From: Afifella sp. IM 167
GTDB lineage: Bacteria; Pseudomonadota; Alphaproteobacteria; Rhizobiales; Afifellaceae
Assembly (NCBI RefSeq): GCF_020144925.1
Contig: NZ_NSLC01000002.1
Coordinates: 62,001 to 126,000, forward strand
DNA length: 64,000 bases
Direction: 5' to 3'
Shown here: positions 26,551-37,269 of the stretch, one piece after another
Layout: each line of letters opens with the position of its first letter
Position numbering within the stretch: the stretch's first letter is position 1
The notes under the pieces: generated by a model
Seen by the model: the letters and a program-made list of their open reading frames with translations, nothing else
Told to the model about the DNA's origin: nothing
Database searches by the model: none
Translations under genes and position numbers: made by a program

Positions 26551-27804
26551 CTAGGAGGCGCGCAGCAGGGCGTGGCGCTTGCGTCCGCTGGAGAGCTTGA
26601 TCGCGCCGTCTTCGCCGAGGTCGGCAAGGCCGAGCACGGCGCGCTCGTCGCTGACCGCCGCGTCGTTGACCTTGACGCCCCCGCCGCGGATGAGGCGCCG
26701 CACTTCGCCGTTGGAGCCTGCGAGCCCTGCTTTCACGAAGGCGGCCAGCACGCCGATCCCTGCTTCCAGCTCCGCCCGGGGCACCTCGACGGTCGGCAGC
26801 GCCTCGCCGCTCTCGCCGGCCTCGAAGGTGCGCCGCGCCGTGTCGCCGGCCGCCAGCGCCGCCTCGCGCCCGTGCAGGAGGGCCGTCGCCTCCGTCGCCA
26901 GCACCTTCTTCGCCTCGTTGATCTCCGAGCCGCCGAGCGCCTCCAGCCGGGCGATCTCGTCCATCGGCAGGATGGTGAAGAGCTTCAGGAAGCGCCCGAC
27001 ATCGGCGTCGGCGGCGTTGCGCCAGAACTGCCAGTACTCGTAGGCCGAAAGCATCTCCGGATTGAGCCAGACGGCGCCCTCGGCCGTTTTGCCCATCTTC
27101 GCGCCCGTCGCCGTCGTCAGGAGCGGCGTCGTCAGCGCGAACATCTCCACCTGCTCCAGCCGCCGGCCGAGATCGACGCCGGAGACGATGTTGCCCCACT
27201 GGTCGGAGCCGCCCATCTGCAGGCGCACGCCGTGGCGGCGGTAGAGCTCCACGAAGTCATAGGCCTGCAGGACCATGTAGTTGAATTCCAGGAAGGAGAG
27301 GTGGTGCTCCCGCTCCAGCCGCAGCCGCACCGAATCGCGCTGGATCATCTGGTTGACGGAAAAGTGCCGGCCCACCTCGCGCAGCACGTCGATCCAGTTG
27401 AGGGTGAGCAGCCATTCGGCGTTGTCCGGCATCAGCGCGTCGTTGCCCTCCTCACCGAAGCGCAGCAGCCCCGCAAAGGCCTTGCGGATGCCCGCCTTGT
27501 TGGTGTCGATCTCTTCCGGCGAGAGGATGCGCCGGCTCTCGTCCTTGCCCGACGGATCGCCGATCCGGGTCGTGCCGCCGCCCATCAGCGCCACCGGCCG
27601 GTGCCCCGTCTGCTGCAGCCAGTGCAGCATCATGATCTGCACCAGGCTGCCGGCATGCAGGCTCGGCGCCGTGCAGTCGAAGCCGATATAGGCGCTCACC
27701 ATCTCCTTCGACAGGAGCGCGTCGAGCCCCTCCGGGTCGGAGATCTGGTGGATGAAGCCCCGCTCCTGGAGCGTGTGGAGGAAGTCGGATTTGAAGCTGG
27801 ACAT
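26551..27804 (-). CDS. tyrS: Tyrosyl-tRNA synthetase
   Basis: This enzyme charges tRNA-Tyr. The 417-residue class I synthetase has the HIGH-type motif at 50-53 (HAGS), the tyrosine/ATP site with GGSDQWGNI, the KMSKS-type loop [11 protein letters not shown], and a C-terminal S4 RNA-binding domain (about 350-417). The KMGKT variant belongs to the TyrRS subgroup common in Gram-negative bacteria. The true start is ATG 27804; the open frame continues further upstream only as a shadow of anmK. It diverges from anmK across 69 bases. Confidence 0.95.
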   Translation of the reverse strand: MSSFKSDFLHTLQERGFIHQISDPEGLDALLSKEMVSAYIGFDCTAPSLHAGSLVQIMMLHWLQQTGHRPVALMGGGTTRIGDPSGKDESRRILSPEEIDTNKAGIRKAFAGLLRFGEEGNDALMPDNAEWLLTLNWIDVLREVGRHFSVNQMIQRDSVRLRLEREHHLSFLEFNYMVLQAYDFVELYRRHGVRLQMGGSDQWGNIVSGVDLGRRLEQVEMFALTTPLLTTATGAKMGKTAEGAVWLNPEMLSAYEYWQFWRNAADADVGRFLKLFTILPMDEIARLEALGGSEINEAKKVLATEATALLHGREAALAAGDTARRTFEAGESGEALPTVEVPRAELEAGIGVLAAFVKAGLAGSNGEVRRLIRGGGVKVNDAAVSDERAVLGLADLGEDGAIKLSSGRKRHALLRAS

Positions 27805-27873
27805 GGGATCTGCGGGCCGGATGATGATATGCGGGGGCTCCCTTAGCACCAAGGAGCCCGGAGAGCGAAGACA

Positions 27874-28992
27874 GTGGCGAAAATTCTGACCGCCCTCGGC
27901 GTCATCAGCGGCACCTCCATGGACGGCGTCGACGTGGCGCTCGTCAAGACCGACGGCCGCGCCATCGAGGAGATCGGCCCCGCCGCCACCCTGCCGCTCG
28001 CCGAGGCGGACCGGGCTCTCCTCAGGCGCGCCATGGCCGCCGCCCGGCGCGACGGGGGCGCGCGCGCCGATCCGGCGATCGCCGAGGCCGAGGAAGCCGT
28101 CACCCGCGCCCACGAGGCGGCGATCCGCCGCTACCTGTCGGAGGCCGGCATGCCGCTGGCGATGCTCGACATCGTCGGCTTTCACGGCCAGACCGTCTTT
28201 CACGCGCCCGAGCGCGGCGTCACCCTCCAGCTCGGCGACGGCGAGGGGCTCGCCCGCCGCCTCGGCCGGCCCGTCGCCTGGGATTTCCGCAGCGCCGATG
28301 TCGCGGCGGGCGGCGAGGGCGCGCCGCTGGTGCCCGTCTACCACCAGGCCCTCGCCACGCGCCTTTCCCGCAGCCTGCCGGTCGCCTTCCTCAATCTCGG
28401 CGGCGTCGGCAATCTCACCTTCGTCGGCGAGGACGGCGCGCTCATCGCCTTCGATACGGGCCCGGCCAACGCGCCCATCGACGACCTCCTCTCCGAGCGC
28501 CTCGGCAAGGGCTACGACGAGGACGGCGCCCTGACCGCCAGGGGCGCGCCGCGCCGCGATCTCGTCGACGGCTGGCTGCGCCATGCCTATTTCGCCCGTC
28601 CGGCGCCCAAATCGCTCGACCGCGACGGCTTCGATCTCTCCGCGGCCAAGGCGCTTTCGACCGAGGATGCGGCCGCCACGCTCGCCGCCTTCTCGGCCGC
28701 GGCCGTCGCCAGGGGCGCGGAGCTATTTCCCGTCATGCCGGCGCTCTTCGTCGTCTGCGGCGGCGGGCGTCGCAATGGCGGGCTGATGCGCCTCCTCGCC
28801 GAGGCCCTGGCGCCGGCCGAGGTCGCGCCGGCGGAGGATTTCGGCCTCGATGGCGATGCGATCGAGGCGCAGGCCTTCGCCTTCCTCGCCGCGCGCGTCG
28901 AAGCCGGCCTGCCGCTTACCTGTCCCGGCACCACCGGCGTGCGCCGGCCGCTCCCCGGTGGCCGCGTCAGCCGGCCCGCCATGGCCGGTTAA
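27874..28992 (+). CDS. anmK: Anhydro-N-acetylmuramic acid kinase
   Basis: AnmK converts recycled anhydro-MurNAc to MurNAc-6-phosphate in peptidoglycan recycling. The 372-residue product starts with the family signature [18 protein letters not shown] and has [37 protein letters not shown] and [13 protein letters not shown]. The start is GTG at 27874. Length fits the family. The divergent pairing with tyrS is common in alphaproteobacteria. Confidence 0.94.
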   Translation: MAKILTALGVISGTSMDGVDVALVKTDGRAIEEIGPAATLPLAEADRALLRRAMAAARRDGGARADPAIAEAEEAVTRAHEAAIRRYLSEAGMPLAMLDIVGFHGQTVFHAPERGVTLQLGDGEGLARRLGRPVAWDFRSADVAAGGEGAPLVPVYHQALATRLSRSLPVAFLNLGGVGNLTFVGEDGALIAFDTGPANAPIDDLLSERLGKGYDEDGALTARGAPRRDLVDGWLRHAYFARPAPKSLDRDGFDLSAAKALSTEDAAATLAAFSAAAVARGAELFPVMPALFVVCGGGRRNGGLMRLLAEALAPAEVAPAEDFGLDGDAIEAQAFAFLAARVEAGLPLTCPGTTGVRRPLPGGRVSRPAMAG

Positions 28993-29032
28993 CCTCGGCG
29001 AAAACCTTTGCATGCAAGATTGATGCCCATAG

Positions 29033-31501
29033 GTGAATTTGGGCCAGCTGCGTATGCGTATGATAAAGCTGCCGTTTTCGGGGAAGTCGAAGGCGCCTGA
29101 GAAGACGGAAGAGGAACGGACCGCCGAGGAAAGGGCGCAGGCGCGCCTCGCCGCAGTGTCCGGCAAGTCGTCCGGCAAGTCGTCCGGCAAGTCGTCCGGC
29201 AAGTCGTCCGGCAAGTCGTCCGGCAAGTCCGCCGGTCATGCCGACGTCGCCGCCCAATCCGAGGCATCCACTCCGGGCGATGACGTCTGGGATCAGCCGG
29301 GCATCGATGCGCCGGAGAACCCGCCGGCGCTTGCCGACATTCATGATGCCGATCCCGAGCTGCCCGACGAGATCCTCCCGGAAGAGCCGGAAGAGGAGAC
29401 CCGGCGCGGCAAGAAGAAGGCCCCGAAGCTTCGGCGCAAGCGCCGCACGACGGAAGGCGATCGCGCCATCTCCGTTCTCGTCCTCGTCGTCGGCCTGTGC
29501 ACCGCCATCGCCACGGCCTCGCTGGTCTACTATCAGGCCGAAAGGCTCTTTGAGGCCAACGCCCGCAGCCAGGCGGTCGAACGTGCGCGCTTCCTGGCCG
29601 GCAGCCTGTCCGGCACGCCCATCGGCAGGGGTGAGCTTCCCGAAAGCCAGGAAACGGCGCTCAGAAGCGTCCTTTCCATGGAAGACGTCTTCCGCGTCGA
29701 GCTTCGCGACCGGAGCGGCGACACTGTTCGGGTGCTGCGCGCGGACGAAGACATGGCCGACCCGCAGCCGCTCGAGGATCCTGCCGCCAGGGCCTATGTC
29801 GAGGGCGCCGATGCCGGCGAACCCTTCTGGAGATCTTTCTCGACCGACGGCACGCGCCTGCCGGCCTTCTATAGCGAGACGCTGCTGCCGGTCGCGGGCG
29901 CGGGCGGCGAGCCCTCCGGCTTCCTGGCGCTCTTCGTCGACCAGACGGCGCAGCGCGATGTCTTCTGGCAGTGGCTGACCGGCATTGTCGGCATCATCCT
30001 CACCATGGCGATGGTGGGCTTTTCCATCCCCGCCGTCAGCCTGCTCCTGCGCACCAAGCAGAAGCGCGACGTGGCCGAGCGCCTCGCCTATGTCAGCGAC
30101 CACGATACGCTGACGTCGCTGTCGAACCGCGACCAGTTCATGCAGACGCTGGAAGGCGAGATACGGCGCCATACGGAGCAGGGCCAGCGCCTGGCGCTCC
30201 ACTATATCGACATCGACCGCTTCAAGGAGATCAATGACACGCACGGCCATATGGCGGGCGACGAGTTCCTGAAGCAGGTGGCCGAGCGGCTGCGCGACCT
30301 TGTCGACAAGCCCGAGCATGTCGCCCGTCTCGGCGGCGACGAATACGCCGTGATCCAGACGCAGGCCGGCGGCGTCAAATACGCCGAGATCCACGGGCGG
30401 CGGATCGGTTCTGTGCTGAACGGCCTCTATCGCCTCGGCGAGGCGGAGGAGGAGGTGGTCGCCAGCGCTTCCATCGGCATCGCGGTCTCTCCGGAGCATG
30501 GCGACACGGCCATCGAGCTTCTGAAGAACGCCGACCTCGCGCTCAACAAGGTCAAGGCTGGCGGCCGGAACGACGTCGCCGTCTTCACCTCCGAGCTGAC
30601 CTCCTCGATGCAGGGCCGTCTGGAGATGCAGGCGATCCTGCGCCGCGCCTTCCGCGAAAAATGGTTCGTCCTTTACTTTCAGCCGCAATACGATCTGAAC
30701 ACCCGCCGGCTGACCGGCTTCGAGGCACTTTTGCGCCTCAAGCATCCCGAGCGCGGCGTCGTCTCACCGGCCGAGTTCATTCCGGTCGCGGAGGAGACGG
30801 GACTGATCGAGCCGCTCGGCGAATGGATCATGCGCGAGGCCTGCCGCACCGCCAGCCTGTGGCCGGAAACCCTGTCGCTCGCCGTCAATCTGTCGCCGGC
30901 GCAGTTCAAGAAGGGCAACCTGCCGAACCTCATCAAGACGACGCTGCGGGCGAGCGGCATGAAGCCGGAGCGTCTCGAGGTGGAGATCACCGAGGGTCTG
31001 CTCCTGGAAAGCTCCAACCGCGTCCTGTCGCAGCTGCGCGAGATCAAGAAGCTCGGCGTCGGCCTGGTGATGGACGATTTCGGCACGGGCTATTCCAGCC
31101 TGTCCTATCTGTGGCGCTTCGCCTTCGACGGCATCAAGATCGATCGCTCCTTCGTCCACGGCGTGGGCGCGGGCCGGCATGTGGAGCGGCTCCTGCGCTC
31201 CATCGTCATGCTCGGCAAGTCGCTCAATCTGAAGGTCATCGCCGAGGGCGTGGAAAGCGCCGAGCAGGCCCATTTCCTGCTCACCAACGATTGCGCCCAC
31301 GTCCAGGGCTTCCTCTTCGGATGGCCGGTCCCCAAGGAGGAAGTGCCGGCCATCATCGCCAAGGATATCCGCGTCGGCACGCGCGAGGCGCAGAAGCGCT
31401 CCAAGGCGAAGGCTGCCGAAGCCCAGGCGCCCGCCACCAAGGCGCCCACCGCCGAGGCGCCCGCGGATGGCGCGGCGCAGCGCCAGACCCGCGCGGCCTG
31501 A
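29033..31501 (+). CDS. Membrane GGDEF-EAL protein (cyclic-di-GMP turnover)
   Basis: The 822-residue product has a basic/acidic cytoplasmic N terminus with Ser-Ser-Gly-Lys repeats (about 43-66), two membrane spans (about 143-166 and 312-338) enclosing a periplasmic sensor region, a GGDEF domain (434-438 reads GGDEY) and an EAL domain (EAL at 564-566, then NLSPAQF, EITEGLLL, DDFGTGYSSLSYL, AEGVES). Both catalytic motifs look intact, so it could make or break cyclic-di-GMP. The GTG at 29033 is the first start in frame, but ATGs at 29054 and 29060 are equally possible because no ribosome site is clear. Confidence 0.9.
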   Translation: MNLGQLRMRMIKLPFSGKSKAPEKTEEERTAEERAQARLAAVSGKSSGKSSGKSSGKSSGKSSGKSAGHADVAAQSEASTPGDDVWDQPGIDAPENPPALADIHDADPELPDEILPEEPEEETRRGKKKAPKLRRKRRTTEGDRAISVLVLVVGLCTAIATASLVYYQAERLFEANARSQAVERARFLAGSLSGTPIGRGELPESQETALRSVLSMEDVFRVELRDRSGDTVRVLRADEDMADPQPLEDPAARAYVEGADAGEPFWRSFSTDGTRLPAFYSETLLPVAGAGGEPSGFLALFVDQTAQRDVFWQWLTGIVGIILTMAMVGFSIPAVSLLLRTKQKRDVAERLAYVSDHDTLTSLSNRDQFMQTLEGEIRRHTEQGQRLALHYIDIDRFKEINDTHGHMAGDEFLKQVAERLRDLVDKPEHVARLGGDEYAVIQTQAGGVKYAEIHGRRIGSVLNGLYRLGEAEEEVVASASIGIAVSPEHGDTAIELLKNADLALNKVKAGGRNDVAVFTSELTSSMQGRLEMQAILRRAFREKWFVLYFQPQYDLNTRRLTGFEALLRLKHPERGVVSPAEFIPVAEETGLIEPLGEWIMREACRTASLWPETLSLAVNLSPAQFKKGNLPNLIKTTLRASGMKPERLEVEITEGLLLESSNRVLSQLREIKKLGVGLVMDDFGTGYSSLSYLWRFAFDGIKIDRSFVHGVGAGRHVERLLRSIVMLGKSLNLKVIAEGVESAEQAHFLLTNDCAHVQGFLFGWPVPKEEVPAIIAKDIRVGTREAQKRSKAKAAEAQAPATKAPTAEAPADGAAQRQTRAA
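29159..29230 (+). repeat. 12-bp in-frame tandem repeat (six copies)
   Basis: The unit TCCGGCAAGTCG is repeated five times exactly, and a sixth copy ends in TCC. Each unit encodes Ser-Gly-Lys-Ser, so copy-number change would not alter the reading frame of the GGDEF-EAL gene. Confidence 0.97.
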
Positions 31502-31512
31502 GGATACGGCAG

Positions 31513-31533
31513 GCGGGCGGCAGGGCCGCCCGC
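31513..31533. terminator. Hairpin between convergent GGDEF-EAL and hydrolase genes
   Basis: An 8-bp GC-only stem (GCGGGCGG and CCGCCCGC) with a 5-base loop lies between the two stop codons. No U-run follows in either direction, so intrinsic termination is uncertain. Confidence 0.35.
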
Positions 31534-31547
31534 TTCGACAAAAGGCT

Positions 31548-32198
31548 TTAGGCTTCCACCTCGGCGAGCCGGCGTTCCAGATAGCCCGTGCAGCTGCCGA
31601 TCAGGTCGTCCACCTGGCCCTCGAAGAAGTGGTTGGCACCCTTCACGGTTTCCTGCTCGATCACGATGCCCTTCTGCGACTTCAGCTTGTCGACCAGCGT
31701 CTGGACCGCCTCCGGCGGTGCCACCCGGTCGGCCTCGCCGTGGATGATCAGGCCCGAGGAAGGGCAGGGGGCGAGGAAGGAAAAATCGTAGATGTTCGGC
31801 TGCGGGGCGATCGACATGAAGCCCTCCGCTTCCGGCCGGCGCATCAGGAGCTGCATCCCGATCCAGGCGCCGAAGGAAAAGCCGGCGATCCACACGCCGC
31901 GCGCATCCGGATGCATCGTCTGGACCCAGTCGAGCGCCGCTGCGGCGTCCGAGAGCTCGCCGACCCCGTGGTCGAAATAGCCCTGGCTCCTTCCGACCCC
32001 GCGGAAATTGAAGCGCAGGGCGGTGAAGCCGCGCTCCTGGAACATGTAGAAGAGACGGTAGACGATCTGGTTGTTCATCGTGCCGCCGAAGCGCGGATGC
32101 GGATGCAGCACGATTCCGATCGGCGCCGTCTTGGACTTGCCCGGCTGGTAGCGCCCTTCAAGGCGTCCGTCAGGACCGGGGAAAATGACCTCTGGCAT
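31548..32198 (-). CDS. Alpha/beta hydrolase beside the suf operon
   Basis: The 216-residue product has the strand-turn segment IGIVLHPHPRFGGTMNN, the nucleophile elbow AGFSFGAWIG, the acid in IIHGEADRVAPPE, and a His in GANHFFEGQ, so the catalytic triad appears complete. It belongs to the small dienelactone-hydrolase-like group often found next to suf genes in alphaproteobacteria. The substrate is unknown. It is transcribed away from the cysteine desulfurase gene across a shared 173-bp region. Confidence 0.85.
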   Translation of the reverse strand: MPEVIFPGPDGRLEGRYQPGKSKTAPIGIVLHPHPRFGGTMNNQIVYRLFYMFQERGFTALRFNFRGVGRSQGYFDHGVGELSDAAAALDWVQTMHPDARGVWIAGFSFGAWIGMQLLMRRPEAEGFMSIAPQPNIYDFSFLAPCPSSGLIIHGEADRVAPPEAVQTLVDKLKSQKGIVIEQETVKGANHFFEGQVDDLIGSCTGYLERRLAEVEA

Positions 32199-32226
32199 GG
32201 TTATATGACTCTCGTCGGGAGGATTC

Positions 32227-32255
32227 TTGACACGGCCGCGGCCCCTCCCTACAAA
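32227..32255 (+). promoter_or_regulatory. Promoter of the isc/suf operon
   Basis: TTGACA (32227-32232) and TACAAA (32250-32255) are 17 bases apart, placing the transcript start near 32262, inside the ICE-like operator that follows. Confidence 0.65.
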
Positions 32256-32259
32256 CTAG

Positions 32260-32276
32260 TTTGGAACTATTCAAAA
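32260..32276 (+). promoter_or_regulatory. ICE-like operator (Irr type) at the suf transcription start
   Basis: The sequence TTTGGAACTATTCAAAA matches the rhizobial iron-control element TTTAGAA-N3-TTCTAAA at 12 of 14 defined bases. It overlaps the expected start of transcription, where Irr would repress. Iron control of suf by Irr and RirA is known in rhizobia; binding here is inferred. Confidence 0.55.
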
Positions 32277-32371
32277 GAGTGACGTGTGGCCACCGCCGTG
32301 GCGGGCCGGTATCTAAACACTATGTGTTCGGGCCGGTGCAAGGACAAAGCGGTGTGCCGTCAGGGGCAGGC

Positions 32372-33508
32372 ATGAGGCGCGACAGGACCTATCTGGACGC
32401 GAATGCGACGGAGCCGCTGCGCCCCGACGCGCGAGCTGCCATGCTCGCCGCCCTCGACTTTCCGGGCAACGCCTCCTCGGTCCATGAAGAAGGGCGACAC
32501 GCCAAGGCGTTGATCGACGGCGCGCGCGAGGAGGTGGCCGCCCTTGTCGGGGCCGTTTCCGCCAATGTCGCCTTTGTCGGCAATGCGACAGAGGCCGCGA
32601 ACTGGGCTCTGACGCCCCGGGATCCCGACGAGCGCCTTTATGTGAGCGCGGTCGAGCATCCCTGCGTCATCGCCGGCGGGAGCTTTTCGCGCGACAGAAT
32701 CCGCCAGGTCCCGGTCGATCCGCGCGGCGTCGTCGACCTTGCCGCGCTTTCGTCGATGCTCGCTGCGGATCGGGAGGAGGGCGGGCTCCCGCGCCTTGCG
32801 CTGATGCTCGCCAACAACGAGACCGGCGTGCTTCAGCCGGTCGCCGAAGCGGCCGCGATCGTCCATGAATTTGGCGGCCTTATCGTTTGCGACGCGGTGC
32901 AGGCCGGCGGCCGGATACCGGTTTCGCTTCCCTCTCTCGGGGCCGATCTCCTGCTTCTTTCCTCGCACAAGATCGGCGGCCCGCAGGGCGCCGGGGCGCT
33001 TGTCGCCGCCCGCGAGGATCTCTTCCCCGTTCCCCTGATGAAGGGAGGCGGACAGGAGAAGCGCCGCCGCGCCGGGACCGAAAACCTGCCCGCTATAGTC
33101 GGATTTGGTGTTGCAGCGCGCGAGGCGATGCACCATCTGGCGGAGAGGAACCGGATCGCGATGCTTCGGGACCGTCTCGAGGTGGGACTGCGCTCCGCCG
33201 GAATTGGCACGATCTTTGCCGGTGAAGGCGTTGAGAGGCTTCCCAACACCGTTCTTTTTGCGGTGCCCGGCGTCGCGAGCGAGACAGCCGTGATTGCCTT
33301 CGATCTGGAGGGCGTCAGTGTGTCCTCCGGCTCGGCGTGCTCGTCAGGCAAAGTGGCGGAAAGCCATGTGCTGACGGCCATGGGCTTCCCGGCCGGCGCG
33401 GGCATCAGGGTCAGCTTGCCGTGGGATGTCGCCGAGGCGGACATCGACCGGTTTCTTGACGTCTGGCGGGCGATCCATCATCGGATGGTTCCGGGCCGGG
33501 CGGCTTGA
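32372..33508 (+). CDS. Cysteine desulfurase, class I (IscS/NifS type)
   Basis: This pyridoxal-phosphate enzyme takes sulfur from cysteine for Fe-S cluster assembly. The 378-residue product has the cofactor lysine Lys200 (SSHKIGGPQG) and the persulfide Cys323 in the long flexible loop SGSACSSGKV, typical of class I. ATG 32372 follows AGGGG. It is the first gene of the suf operon, 20 bases before sufB. The operon therefore has two desulfurases, this one and SufS. No iscR/rirA-type Rrf2 gene precedes it, unlike many alphaproteobacterial suf operons. Confidence 0.92.
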   Translation: MRRDRTYLDANATEPLRPDARAAMLAALDFPGNASSVHEEGRHAKALIDGAREEVAALVGAVSANVAFVGNATEAANWALTPRDPDERLYVSAVEHPCVIAGGSFSRDRIRQVPVDPRGVVDLAALSSMLAADREEGGLPRLALMLANNETGVLQPVAEAAAIVHEFGGLIVCDAVQAGGRIPVSLPSLGADLLLLSSHKIGGPQGAGALVAAREDLFPVPLMKGGGQEKRRRAGTENLPAIVGFGVAAREAMHHLAERNRIAMLRDRLEVGLRSAGIGTIFAGEGVERLPNTVLFAVPGVASETAVIAFDLEGVSVSSGSACSSGKVAESHVLTAMGFPAGAGIRVSLPWDVAEADIDRFLDVWRAIHHRMVPGRAA

Positions 33509-33528
33509 GAACAACAAAGGAGAACTGA

Positions 33529-35067
33529 ATGCCAGCCGTTCAGGAGACCATCGAGCAGGTCAAGGAAATTGACGTCGACAAGTACAAGTACGGCTTCGAG
33601 ACGTTCATCGAATCCGACCGCGCTCCCAAGGGGCTCGACGAGAGCACCGTCCGCTTCATCTCGGCCAAGAAGGGCGAGCCGGAGTGGATGACCGAATGGC
33701 GCCTTCAGGCCTTTGAGCGCTGGCTCACCATGAAGGAGCCGAGCTGGGCGCGGGTGAAGTACCCGAAGATCGACTATCAGGACCTCTATTACTATTCGGC
33801 CCCCAAATCGATGAGCGGCCCGAACTCGCTCGACGAGGTCGATCCGGAGATCCTGCGCACCTACGAAAAGCTCGGCATTCCCCTGCGGGAACAGGAGATT
33901 CTCGCCGGCGTTCGTCCGGCCGTGGAGGCCGCCGATTCCGACGCCGATTCCGACGATGATTCCGATGCGCCTGCCGCGGAGGGAACCCGCCAGGTTGCCG
34001 TCGACGCCGTCTTCGATTCCGTTTCCGTCGCCACGACCTTCAAGAAGGAGCTCGCCAAGGCCGGCGTCATCTTCATGCCGATCTCCGAGGCGATCCGCGA
34101 ATATCCGGACCTCGTGAGGAAGTATCTCGGCTCGGTCGTGCCGATCACCGACAATTTCTTCGCCACGCTCAATTCGGCGGTCTTTTCCGACGGTTCCTTC
34201 GTCTACGTGCCGAAGGGCGTGCGCTGCCCGATGGAGCTGTCCACCTATTTCCGCATCAACGAGCGCAATACCGGCCAGTTCGAGCGCACCCTCATCATCG
34301 CCGACGAGGGCTCTTACGTCTCCTATCTGGAAGGCTGCACGGCGCCGATGCGCGACGAGAACCAGCTCCACGCCGCGGTCGTCGAGCTCATCGCGCTCGA
34401 CGATGCGGAGATCAAGTACTCCACCGTCCAGAACTGGTATCCGGGCGACAAGGAGGGCAAGGGCGGCGTCTACAACTTCGTGACGAAGCGCGGCGATTGC
34501 CGCGGAAAGAACTCCAAGATCTCCTGGACACAGGTGGAGACGGGCTCCGCCATCACCTGGAAGTACCCGTCCTGCATCCTGCGCGGCGACAATTCGGAGG
34601 GCGAGTTCTATTCCATCGCCATCTCCAACGGCCACCAGCAGATCGATTCCGGCACCAAGATGATCCATCTCGGCAAGAACACGAAGAGCCGGATCATCTC
34701 CAAGGGCATCTCCGCGGGCCTGTCGAACAACACCTATCGGGGCCTCGTCTCGGCGCATCGCAAGGCGTCGGGCGCGCGCAACTTCACCCAGTGCGATTCG
34801 CTCCTCATCGGCGGCAAATGCGGCGCCCACACCGTGCCCTACATCGAATCGAAGAACGCCTCGGCGGTGTTCGAGCACGAGGCGACGACCTCGAAGATCT
34901 CCGACGATCAGATGTTCTACTGCCTGCAGCGCGGCATGAGCGAGGAGGAGGCGGTGGCGCTCATCGTCAACGGCTTTGCCCGTGAGGTCATCCAGAAGCT
35001 CCCGATGGAGTTCATGGCCGAGACGCAGCGCCTGATCGGCATCTCGCTGGAAGGCAGCGTCGGCTAG
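33529..35067 (+). CDS. sufB: Fe-S cluster assembly scaffold protein SufB
   Basis: SufB is the scaffold of the SufBCD complex, where the cluster is built. The 512-residue product has the SufB core with [41 protein letters not shown], and the C-terminal [21 protein letters not shown] short acidic stretch (about 140-155, repeated Asp-Ser) is inserted before [23 protein letters not shown] precedes ATG 33529. It lies between the desulfurase and sufC. Confidence 0.95.
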   Translation: MPAVQETIEQVKEIDVDKYKYGFETFIESDRAPKGLDESTVRFISAKKGEPEWMTEWRLQAFERWLTMKEPSWARVKYPKIDYQDLYYYSAPKSMSGPNSLDEVDPEILRTYEKLGIPLREQEILAGVRPAVEAADSDADSDDDSDAPAAEGTRQVAVDAVFDSVSVATTFKKELAKAGVIFMPISEAIREYPDLVRKYLGSVVPITDNFFATLNSAVFSDGSFVYVPKGVRCPMELSTYFRINERNTGQFERTLIIADEGSYVSYLEGCTAPMRDENQLHAAVVELIALDDAEIKYSTVQNWYPGDKEGKGGVYNFVTKRGDCRGKNSKISWTQVETGSAITWKYPSCILRGDNSEGEFYSIAISNGHQQIDSGTKMIHLGKNTKSRIISKGISAGLSNNTYRGLVSAHRKASGARNFTQCDSLLIGGKCGAHTVPYIESKNASAVFEHEATTSKISDDQMFYCLQRGMSEEEAVALIVNGFAREVIQKLPMEFMAETQRLIGISLEGSVG

Positions 35068-35153
35068 TCCGGCGCGCCCGGTCAGGGCGAAAAACTGAAG
35101 CATTTCCGGGCACTGCGCCCGACAACGGAATCAGAACGGGAACGAGTCAAACG

Positions 35154-35902
<749 letters not shown>

Positions 35903-35906
<4 letters not shown>

Positions 35907-37234
35907 TGGCCGGGGCCGAACGCACACGCACGCGCACCCGCGCCGAGGAGGCGCTGGCGAGAAACTTCGCCGCGCTCGCCTCCGACGATGCCGTCCACGA
36001 GATGCGCTCGCAGGCTTTCGACGCCTTCATGGAGAAGGGCCTGCCGCATCGCCGCGTCGAGGACTGGAAGTACACCGATCTGCGCGCCCTGATGAGCGAC
36101 GCGCCGCCGCCGGCATCGCCCGCCTCTCCGCAGGCGGCTGAGGAGGCGCTCGCCCGCGCCGATGTCTTCGCCGGCATCGATCGCGCCCGCATCGTCTTCG
36201 TCAACGGCCAGTTCCTGCCGGCTCTTTCGGATCTGAAGGGGCTGGAGGAGGACGTCGAATTCGCCTCCTTCGGTCGCTTCCTGGCCGGCGGCGGCGCCCT
36301 GTTGGTTGCCACGGATCAGGCAGACGAAGCGGAGGCTCCGGTCCTTGCGCTGAACGGCGCATTCGTCACCGACGGCGCCGTCCTCCGCATTCGGGAGGGG
36401 GCGAAGCTCGCGCGGCCGCTGGAGATCGTCACCGTCTACGCCGGCGCCGAGCCGGGCCTGCAGACGCTTCGCCACCAGGTGAGCGTCGGCGACGGCGCCG
36501 AGGCGGTCATCCTGCAATCCTATGTCGGCCCCGACGACGTCGCCTACCACACCAACGCCGTCACCGATGTGCGGATCGGCAAGGGCGCGAAGGTGAAGTG
36601 GGTGAAGGCGCAGGAGGAGGGCAACAAGGCCGTCCATCTCGGCCTCGACCTGCCGCGCGTCGATGCGGACGCCGTCTTCGACCCGTTCCTGTTTGCCGCG
36701 GGCAGCGCCGTGGCGCGCGCCGAGATCCGCCTCATCTTCGACGGGGAGGGGGCCAGCGCCGGCATTCGCGGCGCCACCATCGCCCGCGGCCGCCAGCATC
36801 TCGACACGACGCTGATCGTCGACCACGCAGTGCCGGAGTGCACCAGCCAGGAATTCTTCAAGGCGGCGATCGACGACGAGGCGAAGGGTGTCTTCCAGGG
36901 CCGTATCAATGTCTGGCGCGACGCCCAGAAGACCGAAGGCAAGATGATGAGCCAGGCGCTGCTCCTCTCTGAGAGCGCCGAATTCGACAACAAGCCGGAG
37001 CTGGAGATCTTCGCCGACGACGTCGTTTGCGGCCATGGCGCCACCTGCGGCCAGATCGACGAGGAGATGCTTTTCTTCATGCGCTCGCGCGGCGTGCCCA
37101 TGGAGGAGGCGGAGCGGCTTCTCGTCCACGCCTTCCTGGCGGAAGCCATCGAGGAGATCGCCGACGAGGATGTCATCGAGGCGCTGGAGGCGCGCACGCG
37201 CCGCTGGCTCTCTCTCGCAAGCGAGGTCCGCTGA
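35903..37234 (+). CDS. sufD: Fe-S assembly protein SufD
   Basis: SufD pairs with SufB in the SufBC2D complex. The 443-residue product has the opening EKGLPHRRVEDWKYTDLR and the C-terminal SufB/SufD core with DVVCGHGATCGQIDEEMLFF, including the conserved His and Cys. ATG 35903 overlaps the sufC stop (ATGATGG), so translation is coupled; the ATG at 35906 is an alternative. Confidence 0.95.
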
Positions 37235-37269
37235 GGGGCGCGGCCCTGAAGCGGATGGGGAGCGAAGCG

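Noticed and set aside
24398-27199. A 933-codon leftward open frame opposite the AsmA-like gene and tyrS
   Set aside because: It overlaps two real genes and is a GC-driven shadow; composition is atypical for protein (Arg/Gly-rich without structure).
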